A DNA stretch of 64,000 nucleotides from Lasiodiplodia sp. COLG20 (Eukaryota > Ascomycota > Dothideomycetes > Botryosphaeriales > Botryosphaeriaceae): contig VNWV01000026.1 in the NCBI GenBank assembly GCA_009801085.1, forward strand, positions 1 to 64,000, in the 5' to 3' direction. Each line of letters opens with the position of its first letter. Position 1 is the stretch's first letter. Positions 23,691 through 35,004 of the stretch are shown here, in pieces. Position numbers and translations under genes: made by a program. The notes beneath the pieces were generated by a model. The model did no database searches, was not told where the DNA came from, and saw nothing but the letters and a program-made list of their open reading frames with translations.

Positions 23691-26625
23691 ATGCCGACTG
23701 CACAACACGGCTCCGAACCAGCCCTGCCCGGCCCTAAGAACAACAGGCAGAACGTGCGGAAGAAGCGCACGGCCGTGAGCTGTGACCGCTGCAAGAACCG
23801 CAAAACAAAGGTACGGTGAGCTCCGCCGCAGCTCCTCACAGGTCGCAGTCCACTGACACAGCAACACCAACCTGCAGTGTGTCGACCCAGGTACATGATC
23901 TTTTCCTGCCCTGTCAACCACTCAGAGCCATTCCCACTCACACTCGTCCACACAGTCCCCGGCCCGTGCCACTACTGCGCGAGCATCAATGCGCCATGCA
24001 AGACAGACCTCAACCGGCGCAAAAAGCGGCCGTACTACCACGTCTCGGAAGAAGAGTACCGGTGCATGACCGAGATCTTACGGCACTACCTCCCGGATCT
24101 GGAGTTCAACCTTCCTGCGCTCAAGGCTCTCTGTGCACGACTCGACGGTCTGAACGGCGGGGGGCCAACTCCCGCCACCGGCCAGGACGATGAGGGCAAC
24201 TCAGACAGCCACCAGGGCGACACGCCCAGCACGCCGGCCGGTCAGGACGCTGCATGTAGTCCCCAATGGGGCGATTGCTGCAAGGAGGACGGAGCAGACG
24301 AGGACGAGGGCTCGAATAGCGGGATCCAAGAGATCCAGGCGCTGCAGGAGCAGCTGGGGTGTTTGATGATTGACTCGCGCGGAAACTACAGCAAGTTTCC
24401 CCCTCCCTTCCTCTCCGTATGCTGTTTGTGAAGTACAGCCATGCTAAGCATCCCCATGTTACGAAAAACAGGACACGTCGGCACCGACTCCTCCATCGGC
24501 TTCAACGCCGCAATCCGCATGATCAAAACCGAACCCCAACCCGACGACTCGGACAACAACAACCCCCGCAAACCCACCCAACCCATCATCATCCAGCCAC
24601 TCTCAACAACCAGCCTCCCCCCAGCAACTCCCGAGAGCTCCATAGGCGTGAACCCCGGCGGCAGCGACGCCTGCAGCGGTACGGCATGCCATCACCAGCC
24701 CATCTACCTCCCGCCGCTCGAACACGCATCCGCGTGCGTGCAGCGCTACTTCGACGAGGTCCATTGTCTCTATTGGCTCTTCTCGACCGAGCAGTTCCAC
24801 GAGCGCGTGCACGAGACGTACCTGACCGGCGGCGTGCTCGCTAGCGCGTCGTGGCTGTGCTGTCTGTACTGCGTCTACGCCATCGGGAGCGCGGGTGGTG
24901 GTGGCGCAGCCCACGGACAGAAGACGTCGACGGAGTACCTGGTCATGGCGAAGGCGCTGGTGCCGCAGGTCGTCGATGAGGCGGATGTGGATAGCGTTAG
25001 GGCGCTGAGTCTGCTTGTATGACCCACTCTTTTTTCTACTAAGGAACCAGTCCTTGGATGTTCCGCGGCTAACGGTTTTCTTTCAAGGCCCTCGCGCTTC
25101 AGATCGAGTGCTATACTAATGCAGCATACCTGTACATCGGCACGGCCGTCCGCACGGCGTACTCGCTCGGCATGCACGTGGAGAAGGCGGCGCCGCCGTC
25201 ACGGGGCCGGCTCGAGCGTGAGCAGAACCGGCGCATCTGGTGGACGCTCTACCTGCTCGACTACGAGATCGCGCACCGGTACGGCAACCCGTGCGCCGTG
25301 GTTGAGGATGTGCACGACATCCAAGTCCAGATGCCGTCCGAGCAGGTATGTGTTGCCCCCTTATTCCCATCCTCCCACCCCCACAGCTTCGCCTAACTGA
25401 CCGTCTACCTCGCAACCAGATCCTCAGCCCCGGCCCCAACACGCCCCCCAACTACCTCGCCGCCGCCTCCAGCCTCTGCACCATCTCCCGCTGCATCCGC
25501 TCGACGCTGCACCAGCACCGCCAGAACGACGGCAAAGACAGCAAACCCACCATCTCCACCTCCACCATCCGCGCCCTCCTCGCCTCCCTCACCACCTGGC
25601 ACGCCTCCCTCCCGGTCCACCTCTCCGCCCTCTCCCACACCGCCCCCGCCCACCGCCGCGCCGTCGGCATCCTGCATTTGCAGTACTGGGCGAATGTGGT
25701 CCTGGTCACGCGGCCGTTTTTGCTGTACCGCGCGTTGCTGAGGAAGTGGCGGCGGGGGAGGCAGCACTCTTCTTCAGGACAGCCAGCGGCGGCGGGGTAC
25801 AGCTGCCCTGCTTCGATCGGCGGATGTGGCGGCGGCGGCGGGGGCGAGGGGGAGGGGGAGAATGGGGAGAAGGGGGAGAAGAAGTGCTGCGGTGGCGCGA
25901 CGACGAGCAAACGGCGGCTCTTCGCCGAAATGGCAGACACGTGCACGGCAGCGGCGCGGAGCGGGTTGGATATCATGATGACGATGATGGTGGGAGGAAG
26001 CGGGGCGGGCGGCGAGACGGCGACGGCGGGGTCGCTGAGCAGCTTGGTCAACTTCGACTGCTCGAATCTGCTGGAGCTGGTGCAGGTATTCCGGTTGGCG
26101 ATGTTGTTGGAGGAGCGGGAGGCGGCAGACGGCAGTGATCAGTCTTCCCCGTTTTCGGAGATGCCGTCTTGCGATTACTGCAGCGGTGGCGGGGCGGGAG
26201 GGTCAGCGCCGCAGCAGCAGCCGGACGTGGCGGCCGCAGAGAACGACTGGAAGCAGCGCATACACGAGGCGCTGGCCATCATGCGCGCGATGGAGCCGGT
26301 GGGCTGGACGGCGCGGGCGCTGCCGGAGCTGGAAGTACAGATGCGGGAGTGTGGGATCTTGGTGGATGGGGAGGGGTGTGATGGCGGAGGAGGGGTGGAG
26401 TTTATTGCGCCGCCGCTGGGTATGGAGGAGATGATGAGGGAAGCGATGGTGGGGCAGCGGGATGCGGGTGGGGGTGGGTACGGCGGGGTTGAGAGGATGG
26501 ACGTGGAGGATACGTTGGGCGCGTTCTTTGGGGATGTGCTGGGCGAAGGGGCGGCTGGTGGGGGGTTTGGAGCGTTTGGGGACACGTATAATAATGTGTT
26601 GTTCTTGGACGTTGATTTTACATGA
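23691..26625 (+). CDS. Zn2Cys6 transcription factor of the aromatic cluster
   Basis: Predicted 858 aa from six exons: 23691-23810, 23878-23890 (13 bp), 23956-24390, 24472-25016, 25088-25345 and 25420-26625. The binuclear zinc cluster is split over the first three exons: cysteines 31, 34, 41, 49, 52 and 59 (C-x2-C-x6-C-x7-C-x2-C-x6-C), followed by the basic NRRKKRPYY. The middle region matches Fungal_trans, including GTAVRTAYSLGMH and NRRIWWTLYLLDYE. The third intron begins with GC (GCAAGT), a GC-AG intron; splicing there rebuilds the common DSRGNYRHVGTDSS block. The C-terminal third has Gly-rich low complexity near 25820-26020. It sits divergently next to the SnoaL-like gene and is the likely reader of the CGG-N10-CCG sites. 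Confidence 0.85.
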
Positions 26626-27116
26626 TGAGTTTAGCGGGATAGGTGGCGGGGATAATTAGCGAAACAGATTCGAGAGACAGGTCGCATATAGCAGTAGAGC
26701 TATAGGCTCTATTCTATAAGTACTGCATTAGAGGTGCAGCGGATACAATTCTAAACTCTAAATCTACCCATAAATACATGTAGACTAGAGGGTCAACCCT
26801 CTATTTTACTTCTAAAGTAAACCGATTTTATATCACCTACATAATACTACCTGTTTCCAGCGGCGATATATTGCTTATTATTAATTATCTACGGCATTAT
26901 TTTACGTTTTACACTTATATACAGTTAAGTTTACTGTAAAATAAATAGTTTTCTTTACCATAAAGAAGAAAAGAAGATATAAAAATAAAGTACTTTAGAG
27001 TGTTTAGAAAATAGTCAATGGCTGTATAGTTTTAAAGAAGCGATTTTGAATGCAGCCACAATGACTGAAAGGAGTTTAACAAACTTAGTAAATCGCCAAA
27101 TTGTGACCAGTTGTAT
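26626..27116. other. AT-rich intergenic block
   Basis: From about 26690 to 27060 the DNA is very AT-rich with many TA steps, unlike the GC-rich coding sequence just before it. This is the look of RIP-mutated or decayed repeat DNA. It separates the aromatic cluster from a damaged HET gene. Confidence 0.6.
26786..26803. repeat. 8-bp perfect inverted repeat
   Basis: TAGAGGGT and ACCCTCTA arms with a 2-bp centre, inside the AT-rich block. It could be a transposon-end remnant or a chance hairpin. Confidence 0.4.
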
Positions 27117-29780
27117 CTACTTTAGCCATATATCTTTGAGTTCCCAGTCGAATGAGCTCCATTGCTTCAAAAAAATCCAGCCAAGACCGATGCGTCGTGC
27201 ATAACCGTCTTCCCAACTAACAAACATGATATTTACCCTCGGGGTTGGAACAAGAGGCTTATCATTGCAATCGAAATATGTCAGGTCGCGGTATAGTTCG
27301 TCCCACTCGCTGACGCCTTCAAGTGAAATGTCTTGGTAGTTCAGTTTTACCACTTGTTTGATGTGACGTTCGAAAGCCGCTGATATTGAAATGGCAATAC
27401 CCTCGATATTACGCTCCCCATCATCACAGCACTCCTCGTAGTTACTACATTCCTCGTAATTGCCGCAGTCCTGAAAGTCGTTGTCTTCTTCAGGGTCACT
27501 GTCTCCTTCGGGGTCACTGTCTCCCTTGTGCATGCCCTGATTGGCTTTCTTAATTATTTTGGCAGGCTTCCTCTGGTACACACGACCAATAACCATCCCA
27601 TTGGCGTTTTGAATCCATCCGGACCGAATGTTGAAAATCCCAGATTGCGCCTTTGTGAACAGAATGCCATTACGCCCAGGTAATTGACGGGTGTCAGCTT
27701 CTCGCACCTCGTTATAGGCGTCCTTGTACGTCGGCCATCGGGCCGTGAAACGATCCTCTGAATAATAAAACCATTTGTACGCTGGTATGGAGACTTTTTC
27801 TGCTGCTATGCATCCTTCGTTTATTGCAAGAGCGAGAAAGAGCTGCGAAGATGATCTCAACACTTGCCACATAAAGGGTTCATCTATTGCTTTAAGCTCT
27901 AGTCTGTGCAATCCACATGCCTCTGGATTGGCACTCTGAGAACTCATGTCGGAAACTTGGGCTTTATAAAGGACCCATTTGACGAGAGTCATGCAGAAGA
28001 AATGAGCGTATACTACTCCACAGGTGAGCGATCCCCAAGACCAGCTCGGAGTTGTTTCAGCGCAGGCACGGAGGCACCTGCTACGGGAATCATTCCATCG
28101 GCAGCCGCAGTACCAGAGAAGCGACTGGTCAAAGCAAGGTTCCGGAAGTCCAAAATGAAAACCGTCATTCCGTCCATACAGAGCATGTGCAATTCCATCA
28201 AAAGCGTTGTATATGTCTGATGCGTAACCGAGCTTTCGCCTCGTGTACAGCGTAAGGTGTTTCGCATAGTCCATGAAAAGAGCGAAATCAGAGAGGAGTG
28301 TTCCATGAATCTAAACATTTGAGCCCAGGGGTTGTGTAGATAATTGGATTCGTATTCTCGGAAGATTTTTCTCCGACACTGGAACCAGACTTCCATTGGA
28401 GTCATAATCAACATTCGTTCGGAAAGGGTCGCTTCTTGATATGTCCATCCTCGAGTGTTCCATATAGACTCTGGGACAATGTAATGCAGTTCAAGAGACT
28501 GATAGCTGATGGTAAGAACCTGAATATTTATACTGCGCGTCTTCCACTGCCTTTTTCTGCGGACTCCTGGAATTCCAGACTCTACGCCATCTCCTGAGCA
28601 AGCAATGACTGTAATGGCAGATGATGAGTAAATGTCGGCCATTGCATTAATCTGGGCATGTTTGTGGGCCGCATGATCCTGGACAATGCAGTATCTGTCG
28701 ACCCAAAGGTATTTGATACCGAGGTTTTGACATATCGCGATTGCGTCCTCAATAGTCTCCGGTAGCCTGATGAGGCCTCCAGGAACTTGGAGGCTTTCGA
28801 TGTTATCGCGCGTAGCTTGCTCCACATAGCATGCCGACTCTGAACGGTTTCCCCACACGTAACTGAGCGCCAAATATTCACAGAAACCTTCTCTTTCTAC
28901 AACACATCTTTTGTTGACGTCGATAACTCGGAAGCCTGGTGGAACAGTTTGCCTTGAACGGTATGCACACTGAGTTTTGTGATTCTCGTTGCATTCTACC
29001 AGCCAGCGGCGGACAGCGTCCCATTGAACAAACTCTTCGGAATTGGCCAAGGTGTTAGTTGAGGCTAACAACATGTTAGAATAGCAAAGCAAGATTCTTG
29101 TGCACTTTTTAAGTACCTTGATGACGGTCGATATTGAACCAGACAGAATACGGACGTGCTGGATTACCTCTATGAGCTTCCATTATCATATTGCGGCGGC
29201 TCGCACATGCGCCAATCTTAAGGGTCGCAGACGTTTCCGAAGTAATTTCCACCTCGGAAACGCCAGTTTGCGGAAGACTTATAGCACTCGTTAGAAAGTC
29301 GCATAGATGACACTTCGCTCGGCTCAGAGCTCGGGAAGGCGGATCCAGGTCTATTAAAATCCTGATCAACTTTGGCACCTCTGGCACTTTTGGGTTTTCC
29401 CAAATGCACCAGACAAGATGTCCCAACCGGAGATGCTTGCAGAAGTCGCAAAGAGGGATCTGTGCTCCATCTGGAGAAGAGCAAGACTGGCATTCCTCAT
29501 GAAAGACAAAATGTCGAATTTCGGCTATGCTCGGCCCGTCCTCTTTAGTGATTGGAATATTGTCCTCGGTTTCGCGTTGCAAAAGATGAGAAGGCAAGTT
29601 TAGACAAGGGCAAAATGGGCAGTCGGTCGTATGTAGATCTGCAGAGTCTTCTTGGGGATCTTGTTCGTCGATGATGGGAGAAGTAGGGGTAGAGGAATTT
29701 CTCGCTGGGCCGCGGAGCGCATCGCAGGGAACAGTCCATTGTGACTCATCTGTGCCACTTTCCTCGGAAACGCAATCCAT
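27117..29780 (-). pseudogene. HET-domain gene with a frameshift
   Basis: Exon 1 is 29117-29780 and exon 2 starts at 29064 after a 52-bp intron (GTACTT donor). The HET domain is clear: EYLALSYVWG, IKYLWVDRYCIVQD, ADIYSSSAITVIACSGDG and WNTRGWTYQEATLS. Near 28275-28280, at a short A run on the plus strand, the frame is lost. The family sequence resumes one frame over as MDYAKHLTLYTRRKLGYASDIYNAFDGI and stays open to 27117. One added base would give a protein of about 870 aa. The C-terminal part has an acidic SDPE/YEECC-rich stretch. No GT-AG intron explains the shift. It is either a real inactivating indel or a homopolymer sequencing error. As it stands, the HET domain would be made but the C-terminal half would be lost. 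Confidence 0.75.
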
Positions 29781-30943
29781 GGATACGTTGAACCGGTCTC
29801 GAATGGATGGAGGATGGCTTGGAAGATTCGAAGCGATCAGCAGCCTTTGGCTAGTACTGCGTTTAAGACATCAAATTTCTGCCCGGCCGAAACTGAAGAT
29901 TACTCGCCAGCTAAACCAACACTGGTCAGCAGGTCGAATCAGCCTAGATGTCCCCAGTGAACATGGACTCACATGCTCCGCAGTTTTCAATTTGCTAGAA
30001 AGAGCTCGAAAGCCTGGTTTACGCTGCAGGTCTCCCAAATAAATAAAATAATGACTGGCATCAGCAAAATTGTTGGATAGTGAAGGTGGTGGGGTTGGGT
30101 TATCAGAATCACCAAAAGAACAACGACACGTGTATTTCCGACAGTGTCTGCTTTTACTGCGCCGCTGTTCATCGCTTGAATACGCAGTGATTCGCTGGCG
30201 CTGCGGCCCGACCCATCCCAGCTGCCCCATAAATGTCACGGTTGCCTGAGTACTCGCGGACTTAAACCACGTTTGTCCGTCACGGTCCACAATTTAGGCG
30301 ATTGGCTCGTCTGTTGCTTTAAGGACCACGCATGGTTGTTGCAGGAACCCCACTGCCGTGATGGCGACTGGCAGAGGCTTTATCGCACCCGTCAGCAGCT
30401 GGGACTGCATCCCTGGGAAAGTATGGCGTTTTCTAATACTCGCTGTAAAACTATTCAAGCATGCCGAGGGCTTTCAAAAGCCGACACGCATTTTAGCCAC
30501 GCATCGGAAATGGTGTGCAAGAGTTCGTTGGTAGTTTCATGGGCTCCGGCTACTGTAACGACGACAGCTGAGATCAGGGCAGACCAAGTTGGCAGACCGG
30601 TTTCTCCAAAGTGTTAACAGCGATAAGGGTTGTAGCAAACGCTAAAAGACGGGCTTTGTTAGTAAAGTAACGTCATACCAATAGAGTAGTCTCCGTTATA
30701 GACCGTACTATAGGCATTAAAGCTATTGTCCAGGTATATGCAGAATTAGTAATTACACATCCACGTCCGGATGATAGCTTTAACCACCTAAAATACAAAC
30801 GAAAATAAGTTTCACGTTAGCCTTCAGCCGCGAGACCACCGAGCATTCAAGCCGACAGCCTCCGTTCCCAGCGCCGGAAATCGTAACGTCGTATAACACA
30901 TATCCCTCCCTCCCTCCCGCCTCTCCCTCACCCCACCCCACTC
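29781..30943. other. Intergenic, no supported gene
   Basis: Upstream of the HET pseudogene and downstream of the SAT4-like gene. Frames at 29871-30290 (-) and 30273-30617 (+) show no domain. About 30620-30800 is AT-rich with many TAG/CTA steps. Confidence 0.5.
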
Positions 30944-32372
30944 CTACCTTTTCTTATACGTCGTACTAATCCGATCCTCCCTCAAAATCTCGCGCTGACT
31001 CGCATCATCCTCAAAGCTACCAACATCCTCCGCCGTCCCACCACTGCCGCCTCTCGCCTCCCGCCCCAACCTTTCGCGCTCTTCGCGCTCCAATTCGTCC
31101 GGCTCCCCTGCTGTCACGGTCGTCTTCACTCCGTATCCGGCGCGCGTGGCGGGGTGCACGATGATGGCTTCGGACGCGTCGGCGTCGCCCAGTTCGATGC
31201 CGGACCGGCGGCTCTTGAGGGCCGTCGGGCAGCAGCCGTATTCGCGCGAGTCCGTGTCGTCGGATTTCCCGCGGCTGCTGCCGAGCCGAAAGATGCGGGT
31301 GAAGATGGGGCGGAGGGTCTGTGTCCATCTCAAGTTGGTCAGTCGTCTGCTGCGTGACGGAAGGGGGGCGATTGGGGGTTGGGGGAAGGGGACGAGGGAA
31401 GAGTGGGGGCCGCAACTCACACTGCAGTTCGCGGCGGAGAAGCCGACGCCGGCCTCGGCATACGCCCACATGACGACGAACGAGGCGTGGTAGAGGAAGT
31501 CGACGTCCTCGTTGAGGGCGATGGTGTACTTGAGGCGGATGAGGGCGCAGATGCTGGCGAAGATGCCGAAGGACAGCAGCACGCCGGCGGCGATCTTGGA
31601 GTTGCGGTGCATCTCGAGGTTCCACAGCAGCGGGATGGGCAGCAGCGCGCACGTCCAGTCGGTCACGATGTTGCCTGCCGAGATGCCGAAGCTCAGGCCG
31701 GTGAGGATGCGCTTGTCTTTGCAGTAGCCGTTGGGGATGGTCTTGTCCCACGAGTATCTGTGATGAAGACGTTGTGAGCAAAAAGCGTTTGGGGGGTGGT
31801 GGGGTGGTTCAGCCGTACTCGATGGGTTTACATTGGACTAGGACGTAGAAGAAGACCATGAAGATGGTGGCCGTGAAGACGAGGATGGTCACCCGGATGG
31901 TCCATATGTAGGCGGGCCGACCGGCGGTGATACGCATCAGAGTCATGGCGATGCTGAGTTTGAGGAAGAAGACGCCGCAGCAGTAGGACAGCATGAACAT
32001 GAAATAGTTCTGCCATGTCGTCAGTCAGTGGGCCCGGCATGGCTTCGAGCCTCTGCCTACCTTGAGTACTGTCGTGTACTGGTCCTGGCCTCCGAACAAG
32101 TGTCTGTCCCTGGCTCCTAAGCCATTCAACGCGCCAGTGAGGACGGATGCCGACAGCCACGCGAAGAATGGCTACAGGGAAGAGGCGTTAGCTGCGGGCG
32201 TCAGACGCGAGAGAGGGACCGAACGCACCGCGGAGATTATCATGCAGGTGTCATCGATGCCCCATGCCTTCCGGTGGATGCGCACGCCGCAGCGCAGCGC
32301 GAGGGTGATGTATGCCGGCGGTATCAGGATGAGCACACACGTTGCTACCGACTTGCTGGCATCGTACAGCAT
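30944..32372 (-). CDS. Rhodopsin-like (SAT4/PTH11-related) integral membrane protein
   Basis: Predicted 385 aa from five exons: 32229-32372, 32061-32171, 31819-32009, 31421-31757 and 30944-31318. All introns are GT-AG and keep frame. Seven hydrophobic segments are spread over about residues 5-290. Family signatures are GIDDTCMIISA after helix 1-2, the FGGQDQYTTVLK loop, CKPIEYSWD...GYC, and DWTCALLPIPLLWNLEM. The last 120 residues form a polar, charged cytosolic tail. The family (fungal rhodopsin domain, PF20684) includes PTH11-type receptors and cluster-associated proteins, but the function here is unknown. A longer N-terminus to 32606 is open but polar and unlike the family, so ATG 32372 is used. 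Confidence 0.82.
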
Positions 32373-33263
32373 CGTGAGGTGAAGAGACGGTCTCTTCTGC
32401 GCATGGTTTGTAACGACAGGTACTAGGAGAAAAGTTAAAGGAGGGGAGTGGGCCCAGGCCGTAGGGCAAAAAACGTGGGGATCCGCGTTGCAGGTCCCGT
32501 TGCAGCTAGACGACGCAGCCCGATCGGTTTCTGACGCGTGCGAGAACACGAACGGTGCGAGGTACCGGCAGTTTCCAGTTGCCGCCCGATCAGCCTCGGA
32601 TGGCACGTGGATGGTGGCGGGTGTTTGCGCGATCGCAACGCACGGACTGCGTTGGGATTTTCTTGCTGAATGGCCATCTCCCGTCCATATTCAAGTCCTC
32701 TTCAACACTGGAATGCCTATCGTGATCGTGGCAACAGCATCGAGCCCTGAGATACTCGGCCGAGTACGAGGCCACGCGGACTTAAGTGAGGCAAAGATTC
32801 CGGACCGATCCTCAGTAAGGCGAGCAGTCTATCCGGGCCGTGGTTCTTGTTCAGAGCGGACTGACTCGCCGGCGCATGAAAGAACCTCTTAGCGTAACCT
32901 ACCGGCACCCGCGGCAAGATTCGGTGTGACTCAGCCCGACATCCCCGGCCAATGGGAGCACGTATTATTAGTAGTCAGTGTTTGCCTACCGTTATTTTAG
33001 CGGGAACGCTTTCTCCTTTCTTCAACGGGAACGTTTTGACTGTCGACGGCCCGCTGAGACTACGTCCAAGGAATAGGGGCGGGGCTCTGGATACACGAAT
33101 ACACCGTAAGTAGTGCGATTGGCTCGGAGAAAAACAGGGGTTGTGTTTCACAGATACCGCAGCGTGATGCGGAAACGCAATGTCATTACAGTATGCTGTG
33201 CTCTGCTGCCAAAAACCGAACACCCCACCTCTCCCCACTGGCAGATTTCTCTCCACCACGCTT
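32373..33263. other. Intergenic between SAT4-like gene and P450
   Basis: This holds the SAT4-like gene promoter and the P450 3' flank. It includes the 14-bp palindrome at 32753-32766. No supported gene is present. Confidence 0.5.
32753..32766. promoter_or_regulatory. 14-bp perfect palindrome TACTCGGCCGAGTA
   Basis: A perfect palindrome centred on CGGCCG, 381 bp upstream of the SAT4-like ATG. It has abutting CGG and CCG half-sites and could bind a Zn2Cys6 dimer. Function is speculative. Confidence 0.35.
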
Positions 33264-35004
33264 TCACGCATACTGCGAGAGGAACTCCTTGGCAGTCTTG
33301 GCCTCCCTCCTAATCGTCTCCATGTGTGCCTCGCTCCTGGGACGGAACTCGACCTTGTACGGCTTGGGATAGGTGATGATACCGTCCTCGTAGTCCTCCG
33401 TATCAAGCGCGATAGGCTCGCCAGTGGCCGGATCGGTGGCGGGGACGATGTCGAAGGCCCACAGCATCTTAGCCGTCATGCGGAACATGGTGCGCTCGGC
33501 GAGGTGCATACCCGGGCAGATGCGGCGGCCGGAGCCGTAGCTGTAGTGGTCGCGGCGCGTGAAGTCGGCGAGGCCGGCCAGCTCCGACGCGGGCCGCGTG
33601 TGCTCGGCCCAGCGCCCGGGATCGTACGTCTCGGGATTGCTGAAGCCCTGCTTCTCGTTGTGGTGCACGCCCCAGACGGGCATGACGATCGTGGCGCCCT
33701 TGGGGATCAGCATGCCCTCGTAGTAGTCGTCTTGCGTGACCGAGTGCGGCACGCCCAGGGGCAGTACGCTCTTCCAGCGCGTGCCCTCCTTGACGATGCC
33801 GTTGATGTACTGCAGCTTGTCGAAGTCGGCCCACGACGGCACGCGGTCCACGCCGCAGACCTCGTCCAGCTGCGCCTGCGCCTTCTTCTGCACCTCCGGG
33901 TGCAGCGTAAGCAGCATGATGGACGTCAGCATCGAGCCGGCCGTCGTGTCGGCGGCGCCCTCGACCAGCACGCCCAGGAAGTGGTTGACCTGGTGGGGCG
34001 TGAGGGGCACGTCCGACTTGATGTCCTCGTCTTCCATGCGGTCGAAGATGGACGGCCGCTTGACGCCCTTGGCGCGGCGCTCCTCCGCACGGCGGCGAGC
34101 TTCGCGCCACACGTTGTCCATGGCCGTGTACGACAGCTTGGCCCGACGCTTCCACGGCGCGAACCGGTCGGGAATGTATTTGAGGAACGGGATCTGGTCG
34201 CACGGCGGGTTGGCGCCCGGCTCGAGCGCTTCAGAGTACTTTTCCAGGGCCTTGTACACGCACTGGAACATGGTTAGCCTTGAAGAGATTATTTGGTGGT
34301 TGGAGACTCACGCTGCCCCAGAAGTCGTCATAGGTCGGGCCGCGGTGGCCCCACACGACGATGTTGGCAGTGGAAGCAGTAGTACGCTTCACGTGGTTGT
34401 AGAAGCCCGTGGGATCGCGCAGCAGGTCGTCCATGAAGATGGCCGTTTCCGCCTCCTGGATCGGAGCCACTTTCTCATCGAGGGCGCGGGGCTGCCAAAT
34501 AGTCAGCATATGGACCAATGTGAAGATGCTCAGGAAACCACACCGAAAGGTTGTGCGAGGAAATCTTCCGCTGGGCGCGCCAAGCGGGGTTGTCGTAGTT
34601 CATGAAGGCGATGCTGTCACCGTTGGTGACGAGATCGGCGACATAGTTGGGGGGACGGTCCGAGTAGATGGCACTTTTCTTGTCGAGCAGGTCATGGATG
34701 GCCTTGCGGTCGTACAGGACAATCATCGTGTCGTTGGCAATCTTGATCGAGTAGACATCGCCATACTGGTCGCCCCATTCTTTCAGTCTGCTCCGGTTAG
34801 CTTTGGGTGTAAAGTGGAAAGCAATTGCAAGATGTACTTCTTGTAGAGACCAGTGAGCGGAATCTGGTGGATGTTCCCGAGAACGGGCAAGGTGGGGGGC
34901 CCGGGGGGCAGCCTCGGGTCTCTCTTCCCAATCTGGAGCAGCTTATACACGCCCCATGAGAGGACGGCGACGATCACCGCCGTCAAAACTGGACTGAGAG
35001 CCAT
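33264..35004 (-). CDS. Cytochrome P450 monooxygenase
   Basis: Predicted 529 aa from four exons: 34838-35004, 34544-34787, 34312-34491 and 33264-34262, with introns of about 50 bp. The N-terminus is a membrane anchor ([18 protein letters not shown]) followed by the proline-rich hinge [14 protein letters not shown]. The I-helix oxygen motif EGAADTT ends near residue 304. The K-helix ExxR is E356-R359 (KEGTR). The haem loop is [12 protein letters not shown] with ligand Cys446. It is a microsomal P450 reduced by CPR. It resembles the CYP620/CYP64-like fungal group, whose members oxidise secondary metabolites or xenobiotics. No backbone synthase is nearby, so no pathway can be assigned. Confidence 0.92.
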
